Below, piece by piece: positions 55,991-64,000 of a DNA stretch of 64,000 bases. The position numbers were made by a program, and so were the translations under genes. Every line of letters starts with the position of its first letter. Positions within the stretch are counted from its first letter, which is position 1. Location: positions 281,202-345,201 of the forward strand of contig CAXMMR010000010.1 in the NCBI GenBank assembly GCA_963692975.2. Reading direction: 5' to 3'. This DNA comes from CAXMMR01 sp963692975 (lineage in GTDB: Bacteria > Pseudomonadota > Alphaproteobacteria > Acetobacterales > Acetobacteraceae). The notes beneath the pieces are model-generated. The model made no database searches and had not been told where the DNA came from. It saw only the letters and a program-made list of their open reading frames with translations.

Positions 55991-57304
55991 TCACGTGTTA
56001 CCCGTCGCTCTCAGCCAGACCACCAGGGCGAGCAGCACCACCAGCAAGACCGGCGGCGTGATGACGAGGCCCACCCGCATGTATGAGCCCCAACCGATAC
56101 GGATGCCCTTGGTGGACAGGACGTGCAGCCAGAGCAGGGTCGCCAGGCTGCCGATGGGCGTGAACTTCGGCCCGAGGTCACAGCCGACCACGTCGGCGTA
56201 GACCATCAGCTCGCGGGTCAGCGGCGGCACCTCGTGCGCATCCCGGATGGACAGCGAGCCGACGAGCACGCCCGGCATGTTGTTCATCACCGATGACAGG
56301 AGCGCCGCACCGAAGCCGGTGCCGATGGTGGCGACCCAAGGTCCGCGTCGCGCCAGCCAGGCCAGCGCCTCGGCCAGGTGGCCGGTCAGCCCGGCGTTCC
56401 GCAGTCCGTAGACGACGAGGTACATGCCGAGGCTGAAGATGACGATTTGCCAGGGTGCGCCGCGTAACACGAGGCCGACCGGTATGACGGCGCCACGGCC
56501 GCCTTGAAGCCAGCGTCCCGCCAGCGCCAGCAGCACGAGCGCACCGGCGCCGGTGACCGCCGAGACGGGCACGCCGAGCGGTGCCAGGACGAAGTAGGCC
56601 ACCAGCAGCACGGCCAACAGAGGGAGCGCGGCGCGGAACACGACGGGGTCGCGGATGGCGTCGACGGGCGACCCGAGTCGGTCGAGTGAGTAACGAAGCG
56701 GCACTCTGCGGCCAAAGTAGGCCCAAAGCACGGCGAGCGTCGCTGCCAGCGCGACCAGGTCCACCGGCGCCATGACGGCCGCGTAGCGGTCGAAAGTGAT
56801 GCTGAAGAAGTTGGCGGAGACGATGTTCACGAGGTTGGAGATGACCAGTGGTAAGCTGGTCGTGTCCGCGACGAACCCGGTCGCGATGACGAAGGCGAGC
56901 GTCGCGGCGGGCGAGAACTCCAGCCGCACCAGCATCGCGGCCACGATGGGCGTCAGCAGCAATGCCGCGCCGTCGTTGGCAAAGACGGCCGAGACGACGG
57001 CGCCGAGCACCACGACCATCGGGAACAGCCGACGGCCGCGGCCCCCGCCCCAGCGCGCCACGTGCAGTGCGGTCCACTCGAAGAACCCGGCCTCGTCAAG
57101 CAGCAGGGAGATGACGATCAGGGCGACGAAGGTGAAGGTCGCGTCCCAGACGATGTGCCAGACGGTCGGCACGTCGCCCCAGCCGACGATGCCGGTGGCC
57201 AGCGCGAGGACGGCGCCGCCCGTGGCGCTCCATCCGATGCCCAGGCCACGCGGCTGCCAGACGACAAGGACGAGTGTGCCGAGGAAGATGGCCACGGCCA
57301 GCAT
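55991..57304 (-). CDS. arsB: ArsB-type arsenite efflux transporter
   Basis: The 437-residue membrane protein starts at the ATG at 57304 and has about eleven to twelve hydrophobic segments with the ArsB signatures VVVLGAVVSAVFANDGAALL and VMNNMPGVLVGSLSI. It exports arsenite with the proton gradient. It is the third gene of the arsR-arsI-arsB operon, 53 nt after arsI. A longer frame upstream lies over arsI and is not used. Confidence 0.9.
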   Translation of the reverse strand: MLAVAIFLGTLVLVVWQPRGLGIGWSATGGAVLALATGIVGWGDVPTVWHIVWDATFTFVALIVISLLLDEAGFFEWTALHVARWGGGRGRRLFPMVVVLGAVVSAVFANDGAALLLTPIVAAMLVRLEFSPAATLAFVIATGFVADTTSLPLVISNLVNIVSANFFSITFDRYAAVMAPVDLVALAATLAVLWAYFGRRVPLRYSLDRLGSPVDAIRDPVVFRAALPLLAVLLVAYFVLAPLGVPVSAVTGAGALVLLALAGRWLQGGRGAVIPVGLVLRGAPWQIVIFSLGMYLVVYGLRNAGLTGHLAEALAWLARRGPWVATIGTGFGAALLSSVMNNMPGVLVGSLSIRDAHEVPPLTRELMVYADVVGCDLGPKFTPIGSLATLLWLHVLSTKGIRIGWGSYMRVGLVITPPVLLVVLLALVVWLRATGNT

Positions 57305-57357
57305 CGCGGTCTCCGTTACGCGCCGCGCCGCGAGACGTTCGCGGTAGATGGACCCGC

Positions 57358-57861
57358 TTATAAGGCGGCAGGCGGTCCGCAGCAGGCTTGCGGCGCGTGG
57401 GTGATCGCCGGTGCGCAGCAAGACCCTGAGCCCCCTTGCGGCTCCGCGACCTGGTCGTGCAGCAGGCGGCCGACCACGCCGGAGTGGCCGTATACCGGCG
57501 CCTCGCCATGGGTCAGGAACGTCTCCCAGGCGACGCCCTGTGGGTCGGTGATCCACTGCTTGTCGCTGCGGGTGTAGCAGCAGGTGGTCGCCTGCTCCTC
57601 GAGCACGGGTCGGTCCGCCTGACTCAGGCGGCCGTAGACGTCGGCCAGTTCGGCTTCGTCTTCGACTTGGATGCCAAGATGCTCGACGCCAGTCCTGGCC
57701 GCGCCCCGAGCGCTGATGGCGAAGTTAACGCGCGGGTCGTCGAGCATCCACTTTGCGTAGTCGGGCTTGGTCACGCTCGGCTCCGAGGCTAACAGGGTGG
57801 AGTAGAACCGGACCGACTCGGCGATGTCCTCGACCGCGACGTGGACGTGCAAGCGCTTCAT
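57358..57861 (-). CDS. arsI: ArsI/CadI-family dioxygenase-like metalloenzyme
   Basis: The 167-residue protein is a vicinal-oxygen-chelate fold: RLHVHVAVEDIAESVRFYST, then VEHLGIQVEDEAELADVYGR. The cysteine pair in EEQATTCCYTRSDKQWITDP is typical of ArsI/CadI. ArsI is an Fe-dependent C-As lyase that demethylates organic arsenicals; CadI members bind cadmium. The cysteine-rich C-terminus (GSCCAPAITHAPQACCGP) may bind metalloids. It overlaps arsR by ATGA, so the arsenic role is favoured. Confidence 0.87.
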   Translation of the reverse strand: MKRLHVHVAVEDIAESVRFYSTLLASEPSVTKPDYAKWMLDDPRVNFAISARGAARTGVEHLGIQVEDEAELADVYGRLSQADRPVLEEQATTCCYTRSDKQWITDPQGVAWETFLTHGEAPVYGHSGVVGRLLHDQVAEPQGGSGSCCAPAITHAPQACCGPPAAL

Positions 57862-58232
57862 GCCGACTTCCTCCGGGCAGGTGACGCGACGGTCGGCTGG
57901 GCAATCCCGGGCACGCGGCCCGGCTCGCAGGCGGGTGCCGTCTGCGGTGCCAAGCCGCAGCAGTTTTCGGTCAGGTAGGCGACGAGCCCGTTCATGGTCC
58001 CGAAATCGGCGGCATAGATGAGCTGGCGACTGGCGCGACGCTGCGTGACCAGGTCAGCGTGCAGGAGCTGCTGCAGGTGGAAGGTCAGCGACGACGAGGG
58101 GATGCCCAGCCGCTCGGCGATGACACCGGCCGCCAAACCCGCAGGCCCGCGCTCGATGAGCATGCGGTAGATTTCGAGCCGGTGGTCATGTGCCAACGCG
58201 CCCAAGGCTCCGACGGCCTGCTTCGCCTTCAT
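57858..58232 (-). CDS. arsR: ArsR-family metalloregulator
   Basis: The winged-helix HTH (RLEIYRMLIERGPAGLAAGV, then GIPSSSLTFHLQQLLHADLV) has the ArsR fold and is first in the operon. The C-terminal tail holds cysteines (ENCCGLAPQTAPACEPG) that may bind arsenite; the motif differs from the canonical alpha-3 CVC. It probably represses its own operon. A -10-like TATACT lies 20 nt before the ATG (58252-58257 on the plus strand as AGTATA). Confidence 0.9.
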   Translation of the reverse strand: MKAKQAVGALGALAHDHRLEIYRMLIERGPAGLAAGVIAERLGIPSSSLTFHLQQLLHADLVTQRRASRQLIYAADFGTMNGLVAYLTENCCGLAPQTAPACEPGRVPGIAQPTVASPARRKSA

Positions 58233-58551
58233 GTCATCATACGACCCTACGAGTATAGCCGAATTAAGGCGTTCTCGGATGGTTTGTCAACGATACGCGA
58301 GAATTCTTGGACTTTGCAGTTCAGGGCGGAAGGTTGGACACGCGAAGGCTCTCGTGGTGCTGAGACTGCATTGAACTGATGAGCGGAGGCGTTGACTGCC
58401 GGTGCTCGGCGGACAGGGCAGCATGTGGCTGCGACCCGGAGCAGGGCATCCCGGTGTGCTGGACCCTCAAGCCGGATGCGGTGCTGCCTTTCTCGCTGTT
58501 CGACCTGTCCGACCGGCTGTGGAGCTGGTCCACAACTCGACTCCTTGGTGT
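58233..58551. other. Intergenic stretch holding the ars promoter
   Basis: The 319 bases between arsR and the DUF1003 gene, both on the minus strand, should contain the ars promoter. A TATACT-like -10 is near 58252-58257. I see no clear ArsR operator, gene or repeat. Confidence 0.45.
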
Positions 58552-59166
58552 CTAAACGCGATGCACGGGCTCGGGCGTGGTCCTGTCGTCCGACGTCTCG
58601 CCAAGACCAGGTATGGCCTCCCGTAAGTCTACGGGCACGACCGTGTCCTCACTATCCTTGATAGCGTCGAGTACTGCCTGCGGATCGGCGGCCACCGCCA
58701 TGGCAGCTGCCTCTTCGTCGACACGATTCCTCAGGTTAGGATTGTCGCGGCGCGCCTCTTCCAGAAGCTCAATAATCTTGGCGGTCTTCTGCTCGCTGAG
58801 GATTGCCAGCTCTAGCGTCAGCTGCTCGCGATAGCCTGCAAGCTGGTCCTCGCGCCGCTGTGTGGTGAGGATCAGGACAGTGACATAGAGTGCCAGCACA
58901 CCAAGCAGCCCCTGGAGCCAGCCAAATGGTGGCGGATCCCATGACCTGGCACCGAGCCACACGGCTGTCAGGTTGAGGGTGACCCACAGCCCGATGAGCG
59001 CCGTCAGAAGTGCGATGAACCGCGGCCGTCCAATCCAGGACGTGAGGCGTTCCACGGAACGCTGAAGAGTGCCTGCTTCCTGGTGGTGGTCCGACTGGAG
59101 CTTGGCAATCGCCTTGATCGTCTGCTCGATGTGAGCCGGTAAGATCGGCGCGTCATCATTGGCCAT
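58552..59166 (-). CDS. DUF1003-like membrane protein
   Basis: The ATG at 59166 gives 204 residues with two transmembrane helices (FIALLTALIGLWVTLNLTAV and LLGVLALYVTVLILTTQRRE), followed by a charged coiled-coil region (LAILSEQKTAKIIELLEEAR). This is the DUF1003 layout. Function unknown; probably an inner-membrane protein. The region 59167-59418 upstream shows nothing else. Confidence 0.78.
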   Translation of the reverse strand: MANDDAPILPAHIEQTIKAIAKLQSDHHQEAGTLQRSVERLTSWIGRPRFIALLTALIGLWVTLNLTAVWLGARSWDPPPFGWLQGLLGVLALYVTVLILTTQRREDQLAGYREQLTLELAILSEQKTAKIIELLEEARRDNPNLRNRVDEEAAAMAVAADPQAVLDAIKDSEDTVVPVDLREAIPGLGETSDDRTTPEPVHRV

Positions 59167-59418
59167 CCAGATTAATCCTACCCTAAGCTCGGGCGCCGAC
59201 AGCGCACTATTACGGCCTCCGTTGCGCCAGCTGCTACAAAGCCAATGCAACCTCCCGGTCCTGACCAGCCAAACCGGAGGGGCGGGACCTTGAGCGAGCG
59301 CGCCGCTCTCCCCGGTTTCGACCAGACAGCGTAGACACCCCGCTCCCATGGACATGGTGCCACTCGGAAGCTCCCAAGGCGGCGGTAGGCGCATCGCTTT
59401 CTGATTTCAGAAATTACC

Positions 59419-60231
59419 TCAAGCTCGACCATCAAGCCACGCCAGAACCGCCACGAGGGGCCGCGGCACGTGCACCATCTTGCCGCCAGGAAGCATCAGG
59501 AGCGAGCCGTCGTCGGTCTCGCAGACTGCCGCCACCGAAGTCGCCGCCACGGCGTGCACGCGGCCGTCCATGTCGTACAGCACCACGAACCTGCCCATGC
59601 GGCACCCCTCCGCGAGGCGTTCCTCAACCTCCGGCACGGACATGCTCCTCGACTTCTTCCGCGATGGCGTTCCACGTCCACCAGAGGCCCTCCGCGTCAG
59701 GTCGGGCCGGTGACGCACCCGGGACCGCGACGCTTCGGCCTTCTCGGCCCTGGCAATAATATCCCGGGCACGGGCAGTCAGCCGCTCTTCGACGGCTTCG
59801 TCCGACGCCCGATCTCCAGGCGGAAGAGCCTCCAGAAGGTCGCGGCAAGTCAGTCCGTACAGCTCGTGCACACCGACGAGGCGGACGGACGAGCGGCTAC
59901 CTGCGGCCGAGACCAACCGGTCGAGCCACATGCCGTCATGGGAGGGCGCGTCCGAGCACGCCATCACGCCAGACCTCGTCAGGACCTCCTCCACCCGGAG
60001 GGCGACCTGCCGGTGAGGCAGACCCTCGGCGAGCAGGGTCGTCAGCGAGATGCCATGGACGCGTTCGCTCTCCAGGCTCCAGTTCGGGTGGCCGCGCGTC
60101 TCTTCGAGCCACTCGTCCGCGGGACGGATGAGATAGCTCTCGGACATGCCGTCCTGGTCCGTCCAGGCGACCTCCACCGGAAAGCTACCCGGGAACAACG
60201 AGCTCGCCTCGCAGTCGACGAAGTAGATCAT
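59419..60231 (-). CDS. DEDDh-type 3'-5' exonuclease
   Basis: The protein starts MIYFVDCEASSL, with the ExoI motif Asp6-x-Glu8, then SFPVEVAWT and RVHGIS. ExoII/III acids lie in the SDAPSHDGMWLDRL region. It belongs to a small DnaQ-fold family in proteobacteria. It has an additional C-terminal domain of about 75 residues (LLMLPGGKMVHVPRPLVAVL). It is the last gene of a three-gene operon, overlapping the phosphoesterase stop by 4 nt, so it should be made in step with the other two. Confidence 0.83.
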   Translation of the reverse strand: MIYFVDCEASSLFPGSFPVEVAWTDQDGMSESYLIRPADEWLEETRGHPNWSLESERVHGISLTTLLAEGLPHRQVALRVEEVLTRSGVMACSDAPSHDGMWLDRLVSAAGSRSSVRLVGVHELYGLTCRDLLEALPPGDRASDEAVEERLTARARDIIARAEKAEASRSRVRHRPDLTRRASGGRGTPSRKKSRSMSVPEVEERLAEGCRMGRFVVLYDMDGRVHAVAATSVAAVCETDDGSLLMLPGGKMVHVPRPLVAVLAWLDGRA

Positions 60232-60905
60232 TCCACGTCTACCTTGTGCAGCCGGAGCACCTCCGCCTTGGCCAGCCCGATGACCCGGACACCTCCGGGA
60301 AGCTCGCCACTCAGGCTCTCATGGTGGTGGCCGTGCACGACCAGCTTCGCCCGGCAGAGAGCCGCCGCCTCGTCGATGCCGACGAAGCCGTGCCGGTGAT
60401 TGCTCGGAGCCTCGTGCGTCACCAGCACGTCAACCCGGACTCGGCCGAGCGCCAGGACGTCCTCCGGGAAGACGGCATCGCGGGCGGACAGCGGAAGACC
60501 GTCACGCCAGCGCTCCGTCCGGGCGAGCCGCCGCATCAAGTCCCGCCGGGTCGCGTGCACCGGCTCCGCTGCGCACTGACGCGGATACCAAACCTTCGCC
60601 TTGAAGACTCCGCCAAGCCCAGCGATTTCGATACCGGCAGCCGAAAACGAGCGCGCGTGCAGGTTGCCTTCGGGATGGTCACCCCATAGGCGGTCGTAGT
60701 CCTCCGGCGTGTCGGTGTCGTGGTTCCCAGGGATCCACTTCACGTCGATACCGGCGCCGAACACCCGCTCGAGCTGCTTTCGTAGCGGCACGTCCAAGCC
60801 GCAATCGCCGATGAGGATGACCGCTTCCGGCGGTTCGTCCTGACAGGCAGCGAGAAGAGGCCGCCACTCGCCATGCGGGTCGCCGTAGACGATGACGCCC
60901 GTCAT
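60228..60905 (-). CDS. Calcineurin-like metallophosphoesterase
   Basis: The 225-residue enzyme has all motifs of the family: VYGDPHGEW (Asp9, His11), ILIGDCGLD (Asp34), IPGNHDTD (Asn61-His62), VTHEAP and VVHGHHHESLSG, which bind two metals. It hydrolyses a phosphoester; nucleotide, cyclic nucleotide or nucleic-acid end are all possible. The ATG at 60905 overlaps the protease stop (ATGA), and its stop overlaps the exonuclease start. The longer frame upstream is antisense-like and not used. Confidence 0.88.
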   Translation of the reverse strand: MTGVIVYGDPHGEWRPLLAACQDEPPEAVILIGDCGLDVPLRKQLERVFGAGIDVKWIPGNHDTDTPEDYDRLWGDHPEGNLHARSFSAAGIEIAGLGGVFKAKVWYPRQCAAEPVHATRRDLMRRLARTERWRDGLPLSARDAVFPEDVLALGRVRVDVLVTHEAPSNHRHGFVGIDEAAALCRAKLVVHGHHHESLSGELPGGVRVIGLAKAEVLRLHKVDVE

Positions 60906-62932
60906 GGCGCGAGCACCTTCCCGACCTGCGCCGGATGCCGTGCGACGATTTCGGCCACGGCAGCACCGTCCAGGACCCGCCTCGCCAGCAGGGTCTTGGC
61001 CACCGCCTCCACGGCCGCCTGCCGGTGCTTCACGAGTTCCAGAGCGTCTTCGTAGGCCCGGTCCAGCATCCGCCGGATCTCGGCCGCGGCGGCGGGATGT
61101 TCCGCAAGCATGCGAGTCGGATCTGACGGGTCGGGCAGCCCGGCCCAGACGAGGCCGACCTTGTCGCTGAAGCCCAACGAGCAGACGGCGGTCATCGCGA
61201 GCCGGGTGGCACGTGCCAGGTCGCTGTCCGCGTTCCCGCCCGCACCCGACGAAGGCGTGCCGAGCACCAGCTCCTCGGCGGCGCGGGCGGCCAGCAGGAA
61301 GACCATCCGGAGATGGACGTCCTCCGCCAGCAAGTACTGCGCCGTGTCTTCCGAGGCCGTCGACCCGCCGGTGCCGTTGCCGGGACGCAAGGTGACGGCC
61401 CGCAACGTGCCGGGGAGCAGCTCGCAGCGCGCGACGCCATGTCCAGCCTCGTGCACCGCCGCGACCCTCAGCTCCTCGTCGGTGCGCGTGTCGGACCCGC
61501 CGATCTCTTCCATCAGGTCGTCGAGCGTCGCGGCTCGCTTCGCCTCGCGTGCCCGACGGCGGACTCCCCGCACGAAGCGCTCGCAATCGGCACCCGTGAC
61601 ACCGGCGGCAGCCAGTGCGGCACCCGCCAACGACACGCCCGGCAAGTCGTCACCGAGGTGCTCGTGTAGGATAAGAGCGAGCGCCTCCTGGTCGGGCAGC
61701 GAGATGCCAATGTGCCGGTCGAGCCGACCGCTACGGACGAGTGCCGGATCGAGCTTGTCCGGATGGTTGCAAGCCGCGACGACGACGACGCCTTCGCGGC
61801 CTTCGACGCCGTCCATCTCCGCGAGCAGGGCGTTGATGACGGGGATCGCCCATTCGGCGTGATAAATTGGCATGGTCCCGCGGTCTCCGAAGCTGTCGAC
61901 CTCGTCGAGCAACAGGATGCACGGCGCCTGCTTCTTCGCCTCCTTGAACGTCTTTCGCATGGCCATGAGCATGTCGCCCTGGTGGCCGGACCCGTTCGCG
62001 AGCCATTGGGCATACGAGCCGGTATGCAGAGGCAAGTCGCAGCTCTTGGCGAGCGCCCGCGCGAACGTCGTCTTGCCGGTGCCTGGCGGTCCGCTCAGCA
62101 GGACCGCGTTGTCGACGTCCTTCCAGGCCAGCTTTCCCGCCGCGTGCGCCTGCAGCGATACCCTGAGCGACATGCCCCAGGCGACCGCCTCGTCCATGCC
62201 GTGCAGCCGCTCCAGCGTCGGTGCGTCACGAGGTCCCTCCGGCCGAGCCTGCGGAACCGCGCTTTCGCGGGCGACCAGGTCCCGCAGCTTGCCGACGTAG
62301 TCGTCGGGCGACTGGTCCAGTCGGCGGGCCAGGCGGACGAGGCGCGGCGACAGCGTCGCAGCCTCCTCGTCGGTGAGCTGGACGCTCGGCTCGTTCTCGC
62401 ACAGGCGTCCTGCGAGGGCCGCAACATCCACCGATGAAGGCTTCGGCATCACTATATGCCGGTCGGCAGCCTGGACCAGGTCCTCGGGCAGGAACGCTTC
62501 GTCGGGAGCGAAGCCGATGATGGGGAGGCCGTTCCAGAGGGCACGCTGAATATCGGCGTCGGCGTCTTTCTTCACGCCTCGTGATGACGACTTCGGCATC
62601 GACACCGGTCTTACGAATGCCAGCCGGGCTCCGCGGTGCCATGCCCGGCCGCTATCGATGTCGATGTGCTCGGCGCCGTTATGCAGGAGCACGGCCCAAG
62701 CTCGCGCGGTAAGCTCCGTCCAGGCGGCGCACGCCGTGCGCACCGTGGTCACCGTTTCCACCTTACCGTCGTCGTTCTGCACAGTCGGGATGTCTTGCAG
62801 TACACGTGCGAGCATGACTTCCGCTAAAACGGATGCCGGATCGAAGCGCTCTGCCGCCTCGATATCGTCTGCTTCGACGGTGTCATCAGGTAGGCACGAA
62901 GAGCCAAAGCTGCTCCGTCGTTTCCCAGCCAT
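60902..62932 (-). CDS. Cytosolic AAA+ ATPase fused to an M41 (FtsH-type) metallopeptidase
   Basis: The 676-residue protein has an N-terminal region of about 240 residues of unknown fold. An AAA domain follows with Walker A GPPGTGKT (281-288), Walker B CILLLDEVDSF (338-348) and an SRH-type arginine near 400-404. The M41 peptidase has HEAGH at 494-498 and the third ligand Asp571 in DSDLARAT. FtsH has two N-terminal membrane helices; none is seen here, so it is a soluble relative. It leads a three-gene operon whose partners act on nucleotides or DNA. Confidence 0.88.
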   Translation of the reverse strand: MAGKRRSSFGSSCLPDDTVEADDIEAAERFDPASVLAEVMLARVLQDIPTVQNDDGKVETVTTVRTACAAWTELTARAWAVLLHNGAEHIDIDSGRAWHRGARLAFVRPVSMPKSSSRGVKKDADADIQRALWNGLPIIGFAPDEAFLPEDLVQAADRHIVMPKPSSVDVAALAGRLCENEPSVQLTDEEAATLSPRLVRLARRLDQSPDDYVGKLRDLVARESAVPQARPEGPRDAPTLERLHGMDEAVAWGMSLRVSLQAHAAGKLAWKDVDNAVLLSGPPGTGKTTFARALAKSCDLPLHTGSYAQWLANGSGHQGDMLMAMRKTFKEAKKQAPCILLLDEVDSFGDRGTMPIYHAEWAIPVINALLAEMDGVEGREGVVVVAACNHPDKLDPALVRSGRLDRHIGISLPDQEALALILHEHLGDDLPGVSLAGAALAAAGVTGADCERFVRGVRRRAREAKRAATLDDLMEEIGGSDTRTDEELRVAAVHEAGHGVARCELLPGTLRAVTLRPGNGTGGSTASEDTAQYLLAEDVHLRMVFLLAARAAEELVLGTPSSGAGGNADSDLARATRLAMTAVCSLGFSDKVGLVWAGLPDPSDPTRMLAEHPAAAAEIRRMLDRAYEDALELVKHRQAAVEAVAKTLLARRVLDGAAVAEIVARHPAQVGKVLAP

Positions 62933-63162
62933 AAGTCAATCTTTCGATAAATTACCTGCACGTCCGAGCGGCGGCAGCACTAATCGCACGCGACTATTAG
63001 CTATGTGGCGTAAGTGATGGAGAACTTAAGCTTTAATTCGTGCCGATCTATCATGAAAGAGAGCGGTCGATTGAAGACGGTCAAGAGCGAAAGCCCGTAA
63101 AACTAACGTACGACCGCAGACGACGACGTCACGATTTAACGATTATCTTTTGGATAACGGCT

Positions 63163-63594
63163 TCAACAAAATTGTCTATCTACGCGCGCCAAGACATATC
63201 TACTCTCGCAAGCTTCCAAGAACTCCATGACTGCTTTGCAGTCTGTTCGGCCGGGAGCTGAAAGCCGCAGGTGTCTCGCCCACTTGCAGGCGACAAGCCA
63301 AGTGAGGTCGCATGGACCGAGGTCCACACCATCTATCCCGAAAAGTAGAAGGTCCTTCGCCAGACGGCCTTCTTCGTCCAGCCGCTCAATATCGATGCGC
63401 GTTCCTAGAAGATAGCGGCGACCGCTTACCGTCATTGCCCAACCTTCCTCCTCGTCGAGCCGGACGATAGGTGTTGAGAGCGTCCATGAAAGGCCGCCCG
63501 TGACTACGTGTCGTTCGGCGAACCCGAACAAACAGTCTTGGTCCTTATGTCTCACGACCATCCACGGGCCCATCGATGCCGTCTGGCTGTTCAT
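63163..63594 (-). CDS. DUF6634-like hypothetical protein
   Basis: The 143-residue product (MGPWMVVRHKDQDCLFGFAE, then GWAMTVSGRRYLLGTRIDIE) resembles the small DUF6634 family by its CLFG and GWA-S-RRYLLG pattern; the C-terminal part (ACKWARHLRLSAPGRTD) is less certain. No function is known. The start may be ATG 63594 or 63573. It lies upstream of the AAA protease operon on the same strand, 230 nt away. Confidence 0.6.
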   Translation of the reverse strand: MNSQTASMGPWMVVRHKDQDCLFGFAERHVVTGGLSWTLSTPIVRLDEEEGWAMTVSGRRYLLGTRIDIERLDEEGRLAKDLLLFGIDGVDLGPCDLTWLVACKWARHLRLSAPGRTDCKAVMEFLEACESRYVLARVDRQFC

Positions 63595-63816
63595 GGCTCA
63601 GCTCCAACTAGGATTCCGCACGGTCGTAATCGCGAGTCGACGTCAACTCAGCCAATTTCGCACGGAGGTCAACCGCAAAGATGCATTAAAACTTTACGAT
63701 AGTGACTTAAGAAGTCACGTGGGCGGCGTCATTGGACAGGTCGGCCGTTTTCCTTGTCAACATTACGGATGCTTCCTCCAGCTTTCCTTGATGGAGTTGA
63801 CCTGCCATCGCCGCGG

Positions 63817-64000
63817 ATGGTCGCGGCCGCCCGTATGCTGCTCGACATGACGCAGCAAGTTCTCGCGAAAGAGGCAGACATCGCGGTTGGTTCTCTCGCC
63901 CGATACGAGTCTGGCGCGACGCAGATTCGCACAGGAACACTCAAGGCGTTGCTGGACGTGCTCAATCGACGTGGCGTCCGCTTCATCTCAGGGAGAGATG
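63817..64000 (+). CDS. XRE-family regulator, cut by the window end
   Basis: From the ATG at 63817 the reading is MVAAARMLLDMTQQVLAKEA, then DIAVGSLARYESGATQIRTG and LKALLDVLNRRGVRFISGRD, the HTH-XRE pattern of small alphaproteobacterial regulators, which usually end a few residues after GRD. The last codons fall outside the window. A start further upstream is possible because the frame stays open. Confidence 0.8.
   Translation, partial: MVAAARMLLDMTQQVLAKEADIAVGSLARYESGATQIRTGTLKALLDVLNRRGVRFISGRD

Noticed and set aside
63040..63261. Small plus-strand frame of 73 codons
   Set aside because: It overlaps the 3' end of the gene at 63163-63594 and has no ribosome site or plausible protein pattern.

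Overview
The window is high-GC alphaproteobacterial DNA. The best fit is Acetobacteraceae or another Rhodospirillales/Methylobacterium-like lineage. The reasons are the GTTC-N7-GTTC type LexA boxes, the SecA with a C-terminal SEC-C zinc motif, the family of small accessory genes, and a large GC-rich inverted repeat of a kind I associate with Acetobacteraceae. The taxon is an inference.

Layout. Positions 1-8258 look like core chromosome: the 3' end of secA, a CLC chloride channel gene, a quinone oxidoreductase, an alpha/beta hydrolase, a membrane protein, an alkylation-repair glycosylase and comM. secA, clc and the start of the oxidoreductase carry at least nine frameshifts within 3.8 kb, which suggests poor sequence quality near a contig edge. 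comM loses its 5' end at about 8258. Everything to its right reads as accessory DNA (at least 55 kb) with no integrase or transposase in view.

Accessory region. (a) 8987-16463 is a defence block: a PD-(D/E)xK-like nuclease gene, then a divergent CapP/CapH-like protease-repressor pair facing a type II-short CBASS operon (CD-NTase, E2-like protein, patatin phospholipase). A perfect palindromic operator lies between them. (b) 16757-20266 holds envelope lipoproteins and dinB with a perfect LexA box. (c) 20398-27964 is a general-stress cluster: PAS-LuxR regulator, CsbD, DUF2382, GlsB and AI-2E-family proteins, several separated by hairpins. (d) 28052-39315 is mixed: an epimerase with a divergent MmyB-like regulator, an SRAP protein, a coupled secreted S10 peptidase and NUC1 nuclease operon, a broken methyltransferase-HNH fusion, an amidase, and an FKBP isomerase whose start overlaps that of an orphan MbcA/ParS-type antitoxin. 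(e) 40632-47120 is a TerB-N/TerB/TerB-C protein plus BrxD-like ATPase plus BrxHI/Lhr-like helicase module. (f) 48257-51881 is an SOS operon: perfect LexA box, a 30-residue hydrophobic peptide, a 79-residue protein, then dnaE2, all overlapping. (g) 51937-58232 holds a GNAT, a serine hydrolase, an AlkB remnant, a HAD protein and an arsR-arsI-arsB operon. (h) 59419-62932 is a three-gene operon with 4-nt overlaps: a cytosolic AAA+/M41 metalloprotease, a calcineurin-like phosphoesterase and a DEDDh exonuclease.

The common theme is defence plus damage and stress response: two or three candidate antiphage modules, two LexA-controlled translesion polymerases, SRAP, stress-resilience proteins and arsenic resistance. 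The strongest leads for something undescribed are the SOS peptide in the dnaE2 operon (51738-51830), the AAA-M41/phosphoesterase/exonuclease operon (59419-62932), and the TerB/BrxD/BrxHI cassette.
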